A DNA stretch of 64,000 nt from Sycon ciliatum (taxonomy: Eukaryota; Porifera; Calcarea; Leucosolenida; Sycettidae), in NCBI RefSeq assembly GCF_964019385.1, contig NC_088655.1, positions 25,354,477 to 25,418,476 of the forward strand, written 5' to 3'. Made by a program: the position numbers and the translations under genes. Positions within the stretch are counted from its first letter, which is position 1, and the number at the start of each line of letters is the position of its first letter. Below, piece by piece: positions 21,979-32,731 of the stretch. The notes under the pieces were generated by a model. That model was given only the letters and a program-made list of their open reading frames with translations. It had not been told where the DNA came from and searched no databases.

Positions 21979-22033
21979 GCATCGATGCCAGCCGAGCATC
22001 GATGCCAGCCGAGCATAGAGAGAGAGAGAGAGA
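21979..22033 (+). repeat. 17-bp tandem duplication followed by (GA)n
   Basis: GAGCATCGATGCCAGCC occurs twice in tandem and is followed by a GA run at 22,017-22,033. Confidence 0.8.
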
Positions 22034-22760
22034 AAAATATCGTGTTCCATGCGGAAACAAGCTGTTGTTCAGAAAGAAGTTTTTTGATTTCTCTGTGGCT
22101 CGCAGTTGTTCCAGGATGTAGTTCTACTCGTTGCAGTGTTTCTGTAGTCGTGGCAGTTTCTACGCTGGAAAGAATCACTGACCATGGATAATGCCAAACA
22201 AAGGCAGTTCCTACGCTGCTTGATTTTTTTCTGAAAACTTTGCTGAAGCGGTACGCGGTGGCCACGAAGAACAAAATATTACTGACGAAGAAGGGTGAGA
22301 AAAGCAGGCTGAAGTCAGTGAAGACATCGATGTCGAACGCGGTGATACTAGTACTGGTACTGGAATTTAGCATGAACTACCTGTGGAGCGTGAAGTGGCT
22401 GCCCACTCGCTGGTAATTGGACCCACTTGCAGCTCCAGTCGCACGAGTGCCGTTTGAAACTTTCTGTGGATCCTTGAGTATTCTGAACCTAGTGGACAAA
22501 GCATCTCAGAGCTGCTGAACTTGGGCAACTGTCCCTGTAGGAATGAGGTTCGTGTCAACCACTGTACTGTACTGATGGTGTCTGGAAAACGCTGGCCATG
22601 CGCCAGAAGCTTGTGTTCTGAACCAGGGACGAACTTCTAAATCCTGCTTTTGTACAAATGAGGATGCCACAACTAAGATGTGCACACTCAGGTGTGCATT
22701 GGGTACTGAATGTCTATGGCTGAATATTTTGAATCCTTTCCTATGCGCAAGCACATGCGT
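22034..22760. other. No gene seen
   Basis: Open stretches of up to ~150 codons exist but have no recognised domain. The longest is on the minus strand and overlaps the simple repeats. I do not call a gene. Confidence 0.4.
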
Positions 22761-22761
22761 T

Positions 22762-22827
22762 TGTGTGTGTGTGTGTACGCGCGTATGTGTGTGCACACGC
22801 ATGCGCACGTTTGTGTGTATACGCGCA

Positions 22828-22868
<41 letters not shown>

Positions 22869-23165
22869 AAGCTGTTGAAAGGTGTAATCCGAGCACAAGT
22901 TGCTATGTCTAACGTAGTTTTTTCTGCTATCCTCACTTCAGCGTTGGGCAGGTGTATGAGTGTGTGCGTGCGCGCGCGTGCGCGTGCCCGCATGTGTGAG
23001 TTCGCACACAATGTTGATCTAGGTTGTGCACATGTTCCCACGAGTGCACTGTGTGTATGTGCATGCAAATATCTGTGTATATGTATGTGTGTATGCACGT
23101 GCGTATGTGTGCACGCGCTCGTGAAAGACTAGGTGTGTATGGGGGGGGGGGGGGGGGGGGGGGGG
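22762..23165 (+). repeat. GT-rich tracts and a 25-base G run
   Basis: There is a (TG)n-rich block at 22,762-22,868, a second interrupted block of GTGTG/GCGCG units at about 22,950-23,130, and 25 consecutive G at 23,141-23,165. Alternating purine-pyrimidine DNA of this kind can adopt Z-DNA, and the G run is prone to sequencing error. Confidence 0.9.
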
Positions 23166-23472
23166 CTCACGGTGCTGGTTCTGTATCTCTAGTGTCCACA
23201 AGCACAGTGTGGCAGTGGCTTTACAGTACAGGAGGTGCATGTGAATGCACATTTGTGAACCTCATTTGAGGCACAAAAAATAATTGCCAAGAGATCATGA
23301 CAGCACATTATATCGTACGTGTGCACGCCAGCGTGCGTAGATGCATATCGCCCTTCATGCGTACGTTTTCTGGAGTCTGCTGCTATCAACGCAAGTGACA
23401 ACCAGCAAATGCATGCCCAGTGCAGTGGCTGGTTTTCATGCTTATACTTACACTAAATCCTACTATGGACTA

Positions 23473-24523
23473 CTTCCTCCGTTAACAAAAACTTCGTGAT
23501 GGATTTTGAGGGATATGAAAACGCTTAGAACAGGTCAAGAACAGTTTGTATCGACTGCAAATTACTGGACGACGGTGATTCAGCCTATGTACAGCGCTTT
23601 TACAAGAGAAACTGTTGGCGGAATGAGCAGAGAGTTCAGTTTGCGTCGCTTTCGCTCGATTCATTTTTGACCTGCGTCGCTGTCGTCATCTGCTGCACGC
23701 GAGTCGTCATCTGCTGTACGCGAGTCGTCATCTCTCTCTCTGGAGTCGTTGTTCAGCTCGTTTCAGCCCTGCCTCAGCTTCTTTGATCACACTTCGCTTG
23801 ATGTCGCCGCCGTTCAAGTAAGTTTGCTTTCAAGCTGCGTGATCCGAAGCGTTGGCGATTACTCGTTTCCACCAGGGAGTCGTGAAAATATTTTACGTCT
23901 CCCTGGTTTCATCTTCGCTCTCCAGAACTCCGCGAAATGAGGAGTAAAGGCACAGCTAAACTGATTCCATTTTCTCTAATGGATACCAGCACTGAACGGC
24001 AGCGGCTAGCAAGTCCAGTCGACTTTCTTCAGCCACGAGACTCGCATCTGACTCCAGACTTCTGAAAGAATGCATGGTCATCAGCATTCGAATCTGGGCT
24101 TTGCGCAGGTTGAACAAGAACTAACGTGTTACTTGAGTTCAGAATTATTTTCATTGAGCCGTGCGATCGGAGCAGCTCCTTGTTCACTCGCTCATTGTGT
24201 GGGTTCGCTGCTCCGTTTTATCGCTCTCTATCACTCTCCAACGTACTCAGTGCTAAAGTGGTAGAGAGGCCAAGCAGCGCAATAATATCCCCTCGGAGAA
24301 GTGGCATTTCAGTTTCGCTCGCCATGACTGTCATCACCTATGTTTCCACAGCGCAACCATCGATTCCGCTCGGCTTGTTGTGAAAGGTCGCTTTCTTTGC
24401 ATCGTACCTCTGTCATGGCATGCCAGGGAAGGCCAAGAAAGTGATTGTGACTCATTTCACGGCAGTTTTTGCCCAAATCAGCCCCTGAAAATTCCATCAC
24501 GAAGTTTTTGTTAACGGAGGAAG
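23473..24523. mobile_element. 1.05-kb Stowaway/mariner-like non-autonomous element
   Basis: CTTCCTCCGTTAACAAAAAC...GATGGA at the left and its perfect inverse at the right form a TIR of about 31-35 bp, each flanked by TA (23,471-23,472; 24,524-24,525). The CTTCCTCCGT start resembles Stowaway-type Tc1/mariner termini. The interior has GTCGTCATCTGCTG(C/T)ACGCGA direct repeats (23,681-23,735) and no transposase. Confidence 0.8.
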
Positions 24524-24525
24524 TA

Positions 24526-25590
24526 GTAGTGTTACTATGATGCGTGCATGTGGTTGGGTGTTTATGTGCGTGTGCACGCACGAGTGTGAGATTAGTGTGC
24601 CTGATTTTGAATGCCTGCTTTCACATTATCCATATGCCAGTTTCATGGTCGAGGTTGTTATGAAACCTCGCTGCCTGACATGTACATGTACACTACTCGT
24701 ATATCAATGTGCTAGGACTGAAGACTACATGACATAATTATGCATGTACCTTTCCAAGCACAGACTATCTGGTATGTCCAAAGGAGGTTGCAGCATGAAA
24801 ATAACTTCTTCTAAAATAATATTACCATCATGACTACCATATGTCATTGGTAGTGTTATTTAGTCAAGAAGGCAAGAATGATCAGATTTTCTGAAAATGC
24901 TGTTTTCGGAATTGGTCTAAAATACCATAATTTGATACATTATATTGTTTCGTAGGGGCCTAAAGTGCCTGGTGACACCATCAAAACTGTCCATTATCAG
25001 TTTGGTGTTGTCGGTTTTGTGATTCTTGGGGCTTAAGGATCAGAAAAAGCCACAAGAATCCATATGTCCATGGACAAAATGTAGCAGGCTGAACCATTTC
25101 ACAATTCCGCACCTGATGGAAATTTCTGGTACCCGTAATTCGAAAAAAGTGGCTCACCAAGGGCAAAACCAAGACACAGTCTATCTTGTGTACACAAGAT
25201 GCCTCCAAATTTTGTTCTTAAACATATGATGAAGAAAATGCTTAGTAATCTCCTTCCAGGAGGCTTCTTTGGGTCAAAAACCAAATTATTTTACCATTTA
25301 TTTTCGAAAATCAAGAAATTGTACACTCATTAAATACACCAGAATACCTCTAATATGCCTGGTGATCCTACCTAAAAACTATACCAAATTGAAGAGGAGA
25401 CATCACTCCACCATTCTATGCATAAAAAACAGGGTGTCCGTGGACCTTATATTTTTACTTCTTTAGGTGGGAGCCTCCTTACGAGAGAGCTGGAAGCTCA
25501 GGGCCCTACGCTATGCTTTTTTGCCTTGATGACCTAGACAAAAAAAAAGCATAGGGATGTTATAAATTCTTTAAAAAAATCCTTTTTCTT
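24526..25590. other. No gene seen
   Basis: This is AT-rich sequence with only short open frames. I recognise no repeat termini, RNA gene or coding signal. Confidence 0.5.
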
Positions 25591-25593
25591 TAG

Positions 25594-25666
25594 ACATAAC
25601 CTGGGATTCGAACCCGCACTATCGCGCGCCCTGCATGCATCCCCCGATACACTTCGCATACATACT
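25594..25666 (-). repeat. tRNA-like B-box repeat, inverted copy
   Basis: On the minus strand it contains GCGGGTTCGAATCCCAGG, a good Pol III B box, about 45 nt after a weak A-box-like region. It is the inverted partner of 27,834-27,908. I could not fold a convincing cloverleaf acceptor stem, so a tRNA-derived SINE or tRNA pseudogene is more likely than a functional tRNA. Confidence 0.55.
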
Positions 25667-25671
25667 AATTC

Positions 25672-25912
25672 TTCCAAGTTGTTTCACATTGTGATCTTGC
25701 ATTTGAAAGCCCTATTTGAATATGCAGTGTGGCCAGCCGTCTTTGATGGCACGGTACGGTAGGGGATAGGTACGGGACAGGTACGATCGAGGGTAATACG
25801 ACACCGTCTCCCGTACCGTACCGTACCATCAAACACAGCTGGCCACATACAGCTGCCCGCAATATTCAAATAGGGCTTTCAAACGCAAGATAACGTGAAG
25901 CAACTTGGAAGA
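25672..25912. mobile_element. 241-bp fold-back MITE
   Basis: The ends CTTCCAAGTTG and CAACTTGGAAG are inverted, as are long inner blocks: GAAAGCCCTATTTGAATA with TATTCAAATAGGGCTTTC, and TGGCCAGC...TTTGATGG with CCATCAAA...GCTGGCCA. GGTACGGTAGG and ACCGTACCGTACC form the central part. Confidence 0.8.
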
Positions 25913-25915
25913 AGG

Positions 25916-26202
25916 TCGTTTGGAATTATTTACCAGACGACCTGAAGTCCTGCACTACTATCGCAGATTTCCGCGTCAAATTGGCTATTTGGCTAAAAGA
26001 CAGCTTAACTCTTAATCATTGTTGTGATTTGCTTTCAAGCAATGTGCATAATCAGTAACTTGATGTTGCTGTTTTTTTTGTTTTTTTGTTTTTTTGGTTT
26101 CCCGTTCTCGGGGCCTTCTATTCGGTACTCTATGTAGTTGTACTTCTGTACTGTTGAGCTATCCGAATTCAAATAAACAAAAAAAAAAAAAAAAAAAAAA
26201 AA
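25916..26202 (+). mobile_element. 5'-truncated non-LTR retrotransposon end with poly(A)
   Basis: It begins inside the C-terminal coding end of a LINE-type ORF2 (VWNYLPDDLKSCTTIADFR, stop at 26,056-26,058), then has a ~120-bp 3' UTR and an A-rich tail to 26,202. It directly abuts the fold-back MITE. Confidence 0.65.
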
Positions 26203-26826
26203 TGGCAATAAATAAGATAAATTGTGCACTCATAACAACAGCAAAAATGAAGAAAGTCAAGTTCCATAACGTTTTCTTGTGACTGTCATCAGTGGAACGC
26301 CGTCACATAAAAATGTAATAACTAAAACACACACTTATATACATGTAGCTAATATGGTTTCAGGTAGAAATACAGCAGCTAACAAGTACAAAAAGCGAAG
26401 TTTGCACCTTTGCAATGTGTGAATATAGTGTGTGTGAGAAAGGTAGAGGCAGATGAATGTGATACTGTGTGAATGAATGTAATGGTGCGTGTGTATTACT
26501 TGAAGAGTGTGAGTGATACAACGTTTTCTTTCTGTTTACATAGCACAGGGTCACGAGTACGAATATACACAGCTTCCAACACCTGCAATTGCTTGAAGAA
26601 AGGTGCGCAACGAATAACACTAAACCAGGAATCGTCAAACACCTTACGACATTCTGGACTGGACACCAAATGCTTGTACACTGCAGACTTCCTCTTGTCA
26701 ACATCAAACTCCTCCTCATCACTACTCTCATCCTCCACCTCCATTCCAATGCCGCCGTCCATCCCATCGCACTCGTATTCGTCGACATCAGTCTCCATCT
26801 CCTCGCGACACCGCTTCCCTCTCCTT
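26203..26826 (-). repeat. Left arm of a ~1.6-kb inverted duplication
   Basis: The reverse complement of 27,171-27,794, nearly identical, with a ~345-bp spacer between arms. It carries the same reading frame as the right arm (coding 26,496-26,826 on the minus strand) plus ~290 bp of 3' non-coding sequence ending beside the A-rich tail. Confidence 0.9.
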
Positions 26827-26859
26827 GATTCCTCTCCTTGAAAGCGTGGGAGACCACGA
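26496..26859 (-). pseudogene. Acidic protein with GIY-YIG-like C-terminal tail, left copy
   Basis: This is the same short protein as at 27,111-27,497, with a few substitutions and one extra codon near the C-terminus. The 5' part runs into the spacer and has no matching start, so it looks like a truncated copy. Confidence 0.5.
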
Positions 26860-27110
26860 AAACATCCGCTGCCTATTTCTACACCTAGCACGGTTCACAA
26901 TTCGGAAACAGAAACACCGACTACTTCCATGGAGAACGAGCAGACTAATCTGGTTCCCCCTCGGAAACCGGACCACGGCAAGGGAGGCCGCCGGACGGTC
27001 GCTCCTCGACAAACCATGTTGCTACAACGGTAAGAGCGGAAGGGGAACAACTTGAAAACAGAGCAGAACCGAGGAGAAGCAAGAGACTAGCAGAGGCACG
27101 ACTAAGACAA

Positions 27111-27497
27111 GTGGAGAACACAAGACAAGGAGACACAGGAGGAAGCACAGGCACGGCACAGAACGAATCAAGGAGAGGGAAGCGGTGTCGCGAGGAGATG
27201 GAGACTGATGACGACGAATACGAGTGCGATGGGATGGACGGCGGCATTGGAATGGAGGTGGAGGATGAGAGTAGTGATGAGGAGGAGTTTGATGTTGACA
27301 AGACGAAGTCTGCAGTGTACAAGCATTTGGTGTCCAGTCCAGAATGTCGTAAGGTGTTTGACGATTCCTGGTTTAGTGTTATTCGTTGCGCACCTTTCTT
27401 CAAGCAATTGCAGGTGTTGGAAGCTGTGTATATTCGTACTCGTGACCCTGTGCTATGTAAACAGAAAGAAAACGTATCACTCACACTCTTCAAGTAA
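27111..27497 (+). CDS. Acidic protein with a GIY-YIG-like C-terminal tail (retroelement fragment?)
   Basis: An ATG opens a 128-codon frame: a basic patch (SRRGKRCREE), an acidic stretch (ESSDEEEFDVDK), then HLVSSPECRKVF ... LEAVYIRTRDPVLCKQKENV and a hydrophobic end. The last part resembles the end of GIY-YIG nuclease domains in metazoan retroelements, where E-A/S-L-F/Y-I-K precedes P-x-L-C-K-Q-K; this is judged by motif only, and the catalytic GIY and YIG strands are absent. An open frame also continues upstream without ATG into the spacer. It is most likely a 5'-truncated element duplicated head-to-head, and I cannot exclude a small real gene. Confidence 0.4.
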   Translation: MENTRQGDTGGSTGTAQNESRRGKRCREEMETDDDEYECDGMDGGIGMEVEDESSDEEEFDVDKTKSAVYKHLVSSPECRKVFDDSWFSVIRCAPFFKQLQVLEAVYIRTRDPVLCKQKENVSLTLFK

Positions 27498-27794
27498 TAC
27501 ACACGCACCATTACATTCATTCACACAGTATCACATTCATCTGCCACTACCTTTCTCACACACACTATATTCACACATTGCAAAGGTGCAAACTTCGCTT
27601 TTTGTACTTGTTAGCTGCTGTATTTCTACCTGAAACCATATTAGCTACATGTATATAAGTGTGTGTTTTAGTTATTACATTTTTATGTGACGGCGTTCCA
27701 CTGATGACAGTCACAAGAAAACGTTATGGAACTTGACTTTCTTCATTTTTGCTGTTGTTATGAGTGCACAGTTTATCTTATTTATTGCCATTTT
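27171..27794 (+). repeat. Right arm of the ~1.6-kb inverted duplication
   Basis: The partner of 26,203-26,826. After the stop at 27,497 come ~300 bp of shared 3' non-coding sequence. The similarity ends at TTATTGCCATTT. Confidence 0.9.
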
Positions 27795-27833
27795 ACGACT
27801 ATTGTCTCCTCGTCGATTGTACAAAAAAAAAAG

Positions 27834-27908
27834 AATGGGTATGAATGCGAAGTGTATGGGGGAATGCATGTAGGGCGATAGTGCGGGTTCGAATCCCAGG
27901 ATATGCCT
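27834..27908 (+). repeat. tRNA-like B-box repeat, direct copy
   Basis: It contains GCGGGTTCGAATCCCAGG followed by an A-rich run, as in a tRNA-derived SINE head. It is inverted relative to 25,594-25,666, so the outer edges of the inverted duplication also match each other. Confidence 0.55.
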
Positions 27909-27987
27909 AAAAAAAAATAGAAGAATTGAAAAATTTATATCATCATATGCTTATTTGCCGTCAGATACGGATAGCGCCAGGCGTGAC

Positions 27988-28022
27988 ACAAACAAACAAA
28001 CAAACACACAAACACACAAATA
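27988..28022 (+). repeat. (CAAA)n/(CACAAA)n simple repeat
   Basis: A short run of CAAA units passes into CACA-rich sequence. Confidence 0.8.
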
Positions 28023-28100
28023 CCAAATTAAAGCTGTGTGGACCCTGGCTAGCGCCAGACGTTACTGAAGTAACGTCTTCTGCATAGCTACGGGAATTAA

Positions 28101-28415
28101 AGCTGTGTTCACAACTGGCGCGTGGACGAGGTACGTTTGCGGTTCATGCGTGCCCATACGCGCGCTCAACCTTTCACAAAAAACAGCAATCCGAGTCGTA
28201 TTTAGCGCATGCGACACCTTCGAGTACTAATTTTTTGACCCCGTCAGTCAAAGTGACTGGCATGTACGCTGGTACGCGCCTGATACGCGCTGAAAATTCC
28301 AACATGTTGGAAATTCCATTTCGGCGCGTTTCCGTACACATGGCGCCCCAAAGGCCAGCAAAAATACGCACAAACGCTTGGTTTCACGCGTGCACGCGCC
28401 AGTTGTGAACACATC
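28101..28415. mobile_element. ~315-bp MITE with 24-25-bp TIRs
   Basis: TGTGTTCACAACTGGCGCGTG at the left is matched exactly in inverted orientation at the right (CACGCGCCAGTTGTGAACACA). TTAA flanks both ends (28,097-28,100; 28,416-28,419), so the duplication is TTAA or, read more narrowly, TAA. There is no ORF. Confidence 0.8.
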
Positions 28416-28423
28416 TTAATGGA

Positions 28424-29345
28424 GGCTGACGTTTTTACATTTTGGTGAACGGTGGCAAATTCCTGTTAGCTGAGGCTGTCTTGTGAGTCAACTGTATCGC
28501 CAAAGTGGTCTATGGAGAGGACAGGCAAGATCGCCCGGACGCCAAAATTTCCTGAGTTGCACGAGGGCGAAGTACGCAAGTGAACGCAAGCCCAAACCAG
28601 AGGCAGGATGAGCTCCAGAACGAAAACGACATGCCAGTTGTGGCGGATGACAAGCTATAGTGAGGCATGCCACACACATCATGATCGCTCTGGAAGAAAA
28701 ATCATTGTGAACGGCCGCGTTCTATGCAACCACCATATCAAAGGAAAGGAGCTGTAAGTCCCGGTGGCGAAAGGCGGGCCCATGCCCCTACAAGGCTACT
28801 TCCCCTTTAAATAAATCCAACCACCCAACCAACCCTTATCTAACCCCTAAAAAGAAAAAGAAGTACAGAAATTCTTTCCAATCCAGGGAGGACATTATTA
28901 CTCTAGCCGGTTGAGAGACGCGTCCGCCCTTTGCTTTCCTCACAGGCGCAGGAAAGATGCGAACATGATAATACAACATACATGCAGGATGGTGATTCAA
29001 CGGAGACCTATGGACTCACCTGCAAACGATGGCTCGTCCAATTCACGTATACCACTCCGAGTAACTCGTATATTGCCAGCAATCGTAGTTTAACCTTTCT
29101 CTTTTGCCTGGTTCACACTAGGACAACGATGAGGAAGTGAGCCTTCTGTCCAAAATGACTGCGTATATGTATGGGACGGGCACTGTGACTTCCTGCCGCA
29201 CGGAGTGCAGGCAGCGCATGCGCACGGTCTCGCACGGGGACCGGCAAAATCGGGCAAGACTTCGAACGAAGTGTAGTCTATGTCTATGATCTACGTGGCC
29301 TAGTACAGTACACAGGTACAGGTGAGTAGGGCCAAAATCATGTAA
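28424..29345 (+). repeat. Duplicated segment, copy 2
   Basis: It aligns to 20,313-21,525. It lacks the TA-flanked MITE of copy 1 and has an extra GCCTGGTTCACACTAGG near 29,107, which equals the terminus of the TTA-flanked element at 29,475 and may be an excision or insertion trace. Confidence 0.8.
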
Positions 29346-29429
29346 CGACGTTACGTCCTTTGACTCGTTTTCTTACATGACACGTGATCGTTTCCCGGGC
29401 CATGGCCAATAGCCGGTGTTCCTTCCGCG

Positions 29430-32030
29430 GGCATAATCAGCTCGGGATTTACTGCGTGAGGAACATCCGCATTAAGCCTGGTTCACACTAGGCCGATTTT
29501 CCGGCCGGTGCTCCGACACCGACTCCGACATGGAGTCTGCCGACTGTGTCGACTGAGTCGGACGGCCTGTTCACACACGGGGAACGACTCACTCGCAATA
29601 GAGTCGCATCGATTATCCATAAAAGCAAGAGTTCGTAGGGGTTATGAAATTTTGGTAGGACTTTACATTTCATCAAGAGTACAAAAGTACAAAAGTACAA
29701 GAGGTCATGAGCTCGACATCGACGCTCTTTGCTGTCATGGTGAAAAGCCTACCGTGATTGGTCCGAATCCCGCCCCATCACGTGCAAGCAGTAAAAATCG
29801 GCCGGCTTTTCGGCTAAATATCGACCAGTCGATACTTGGCCGAAAACTAGTGCGACAAGAAAATCGCCGCAGATTTGTCGGAACCCTGTACGACAACACA
29901 GTTCACACTACGCAATTTTCGCCCCGATCTTGAGGATTTTTCGCACGAGTCCATGTCGGCCGGAAAATCGGCCTAGTGTGAACCAGGCTTTAGTTCGTTG
30001 CGAGGCGCTTCCCGAATTTTATCTGCGGAATGCGCAACCTGCGCAGCATTTCATTGCGAGGCCACGGTTTCCCGAACGCACATAATCATTGCTTCGATCT
30101 TAACCGCAGGCGCTAGGCTAGGCGGAGCCTACGCATTAGTTCATTGCGAGGTGTTTCCCGAAAGCAAATTGAACCCGAGATCCGACTTCGCGGCGATCTG
30201 CGTAACCTGCGCTGGAGTGCATTGCGAGTCATTTCGCGAACGCAATTTGCACCGAGCTCGGGATTAACCGCGTGCGGAACATCCGCATTAGTTCGTTGCG
30301 AGGCGCTTCCCGAACGCATTTATCTGCGGAATGCGCATGTTGCGCAGCATTTCATTGTGATTAACCGCGTGCAGAACATCCGCATTCGTTCATTGCGAGG
30401 CGCTTCCCGAACACATTTACGAACACATTTATCGTCGGAATGCGCAACCTGCGCAGCATTTCATTGCGAGGTGTTTCCCGAACGCACATTAGGGAGGTTC
30501 TGCTGTACGTGAAACGTAGAGAAATCACTATATCATAGAAATCAGGTGTCTGGTTTAGAGTCTACGGCTTCGCGTGTTTTGGGTCCAGATCTGCTCTACG
30601 CGGAGATGAGGTTCTCTACGTTGTGGCACACGCAGAGAAATTGCGTACAGATCTGCTGGGCATCGATCAAGTGCAGGCAGAAAACTGCCAAATATGGAAG
30701 GGGAAAGTCCCACTACACATTCCACGTGATTTCTTTACGTGAATGTAGAGCAGAACAGATTTTCTTTACGTTACGGGAACGCGAAGAGATTTCCCGGCCC
30801 TATGTGATTTCTCTGCGTTTCACGTATAGCAGAACCTTCGACCCACGTGATTTGTGCTCATACGTGAACGTCAATTTTTACGTTGACGCGAGCTCAGAAA
30901 GAGCTTTCACTTAACGTTGCTTGTGAAGCTCGTCGTTTCGCTGACGACAGGAGCGAAAACTGGGACCGAAAACTTCAAAAAGTGAAAAAAAATGATTTTC
31001 TGGTGAGGACAAAGTCGCACAAATATTATTTTTAGCTAGTTTTAATAGGCAAAATCGAGTCAATAATCCCAACCTGATATCAAGGCTAAATTTGCAAAAC
31101 TCGCGTTCACGTCGAACGTGAGTTGACCTCAGCTCACGTCATGAACGGGAGTTTCGACGCCAAAATTTGCCACACCGACGTGAAATTTCACGGTGTAGTG
31201 CAGAACAACGTGAAACGAAACCTCTCTATTGCTTCGATCCTAACCGCGTGCAGAGCCTACGCATTAGTTCATTGCGAGGTGTTTCCCGAACGCAAATTGA
31301 ATCCGAGCTCCGACTTCACGGCGATCTGCATAACCTGCGCTGGAGTGCACTGCGAGTCACTTCCCGAACGCATTTTGCACCGAGCTCTGGATTAACCGCG
31401 TGCGGAACATCCGCATTAGTTCGTTGCGAGGCGCTTCCCGAACGCATTTATCTGCGGAATGCGCAAGCTGCGCAGCATTTCATTGTGAGGCCGCGGTTTC
31501 CCGAACGCACATTGCTTCGATCGCGTGCGGAGCCTACGCATTAGTTCATTGCGAGGTGTTTCCCGAACGCAAATTGAACCCGAGCTCCGACTTCGCGGCG
31601 ATCTGCGTAACCTGCGCTGCAATGCATTGCGAGTCATTTCGCGAACGTAATTTGCACCGAGCTCGGGATTACCCGCGTGCGGAACATCCGCATTCGTTCA
31701 TTGCGGGGCGCTTCCCGAACGCATTTATCTGCGGAATGCGCAACCTGCGCAGCTTTTTTATTGCGAGGCGTTTCCCGAACGCACATTAGGGAGGTTCTGC
31801 TATACGTGAAACGTAGTGAAATCACCTAGAGAGCCGGTGTCGGGGTTAGAGTCTACGGCTTCGCGTGTTTTGGGTCCAGATTTCTACGCAGAGATGAGGT
31901 TCTCTACGTTGTGGCACACGCAGAGAAATTGCGTACAGATCTGCTGGGCATCGATCAAGTGCAGGCAGAAAACTGCCAAATATGGAAGGGGAAAGTCCCA
32001 ATACACATTCCACGTGATTTCTCTACGTTT
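29430..32030. repeat. Satellite-like tandem repeat, ~1.29-kb unit, left block
   Basis: The array is built of ~70-bp sub-repeats (TTCATTGCGAGG(C/T)G(C/T)TTCCCGAACGCA...) alternating with a longer unique part. Units restart at about 30,080 and 31,230. Open frames through it are by-products of the period and have no known domain. At 32,030 the unit is cut by the non-LTR insertion and continues at 60,912. Adding the two parts gives 1,289 bp, equal to the next unit (61,401 to 63,863 minus the mini LTR element = about 1,284 bp). Confidence 0.85.
29475..29989. mobile_element. 515-bp Harbinger-like MITE (TTA duplication)
   Basis: AGCCTGGTTCACACTAGGCC and its inverse GGCCTAGTGTGAACCAGGCT are the ends, flanked by TTA (29,472-29,474; 29,990-29,992). 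The empty site CCGCATTAGTTCGTTGCGAG is present in other satellite units (e.g. 30,288-30,302). A 3-bp TTA/TWA duplication is typical of Harbinger-group transposons. The interior has CCGGCCG-rich inverted blocks and no transposase. Confidence 0.88.
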
Positions 32031-32731
32031 GTTTAGAGCACAGGCAATTCTGCCTTCTCACCAGAGGAAAAACCTCCGGTTCCTGCTAAGAACGAATATA
32101 ATATTATGAGAGAAGGAAATATTAAAAAGAATCATAACATGATAATTCCAAAGCACAAAGTTTGTATATAATTCAAATGGGTGTGTGTATGTGTAAGCAT
32201 GCAGTGAAGAAAACACCGAGAAAACATGCAGTAATGTTTAGGGATGCCGAGCAAGGTGGTTACAAATTACAATTAATTCTGTTCAGAGCCAGTTTAAAGG
32301 CAGCTGCCGCGCTGTGGAGGCGAATATCGCTGGGAAGGGCATTCCAAAGAGTGCTTCCCACAAATGTCAATGACTGACGACCGGAAGGTCCAGGAAGGAA
32401 AGGCACTTGCAGTAGCCGCTGCTCCTGTCCTCGAGTAATTCGGCGGTCATCCCGGGATGCTTGGCCTGTGTTAGCCATCAACTGAAAGTAGGTGCAAAAA
32501 AGAGGACTTGCAAGATCATGTAGGCAACGGAAAACAAAAAACAAAACCTTGTAGTTAAAAATGTGAGTTAGGGATCGAATAGATAAGCGCACGAGGAGGG
32601 GGGCTGTGGATGCACGGCTGGAGAGTCGGAAAATTGCACGAATTCCGGATTTGCTGGATTTGATTAAACGACTCTGCAGCTGCTGTGTCAGCGACGGGAA
32701 GAATGCATTGGACGCGTACGTTAGTCGTGCT
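32031..32731 (-). pseudogene. 3' part of a split APE-type non-LTR retrotransposon
   Basis: Minus-strand coding 32,731 to 32,260 continues the RT protein of 37,824-38,580 in frame across the gypsy insertion: IVQA on one side, then RLTYASNAF on the other. It ends with the LINE C-terminal motif STLWNALPSDIR and a stop. About 220 bp of 3' UTR follow to the satellite junction. No clear tail is seen; the flanks share TACGTT with the 5' end at 60,912. Confidence 0.8.

Noticed and set aside
22710-23269. Cys/Val-rich ORFs over the GT tracts
   Set aside because: They are composition artefacts of TG repeats and the poly-G run.
27834-27908. A functional tRNA gene
   Set aside because: The B box is good, but I could not form a 7-bp acceptor stem or a convincing anticodon arm.
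29998-31789. ORFs of 90-130 codons in the satellite
   Set aside because: They recur only because the repeat unit recurs and resemble no protein. Several frames are open together.
30000-31800. A CRISPR-like array, because of regular ~70-bp repeats
   Set aside because: The repeats are contiguous sub-repeats of a eukaryotic satellite without unique spacers, and no cas genes are present.
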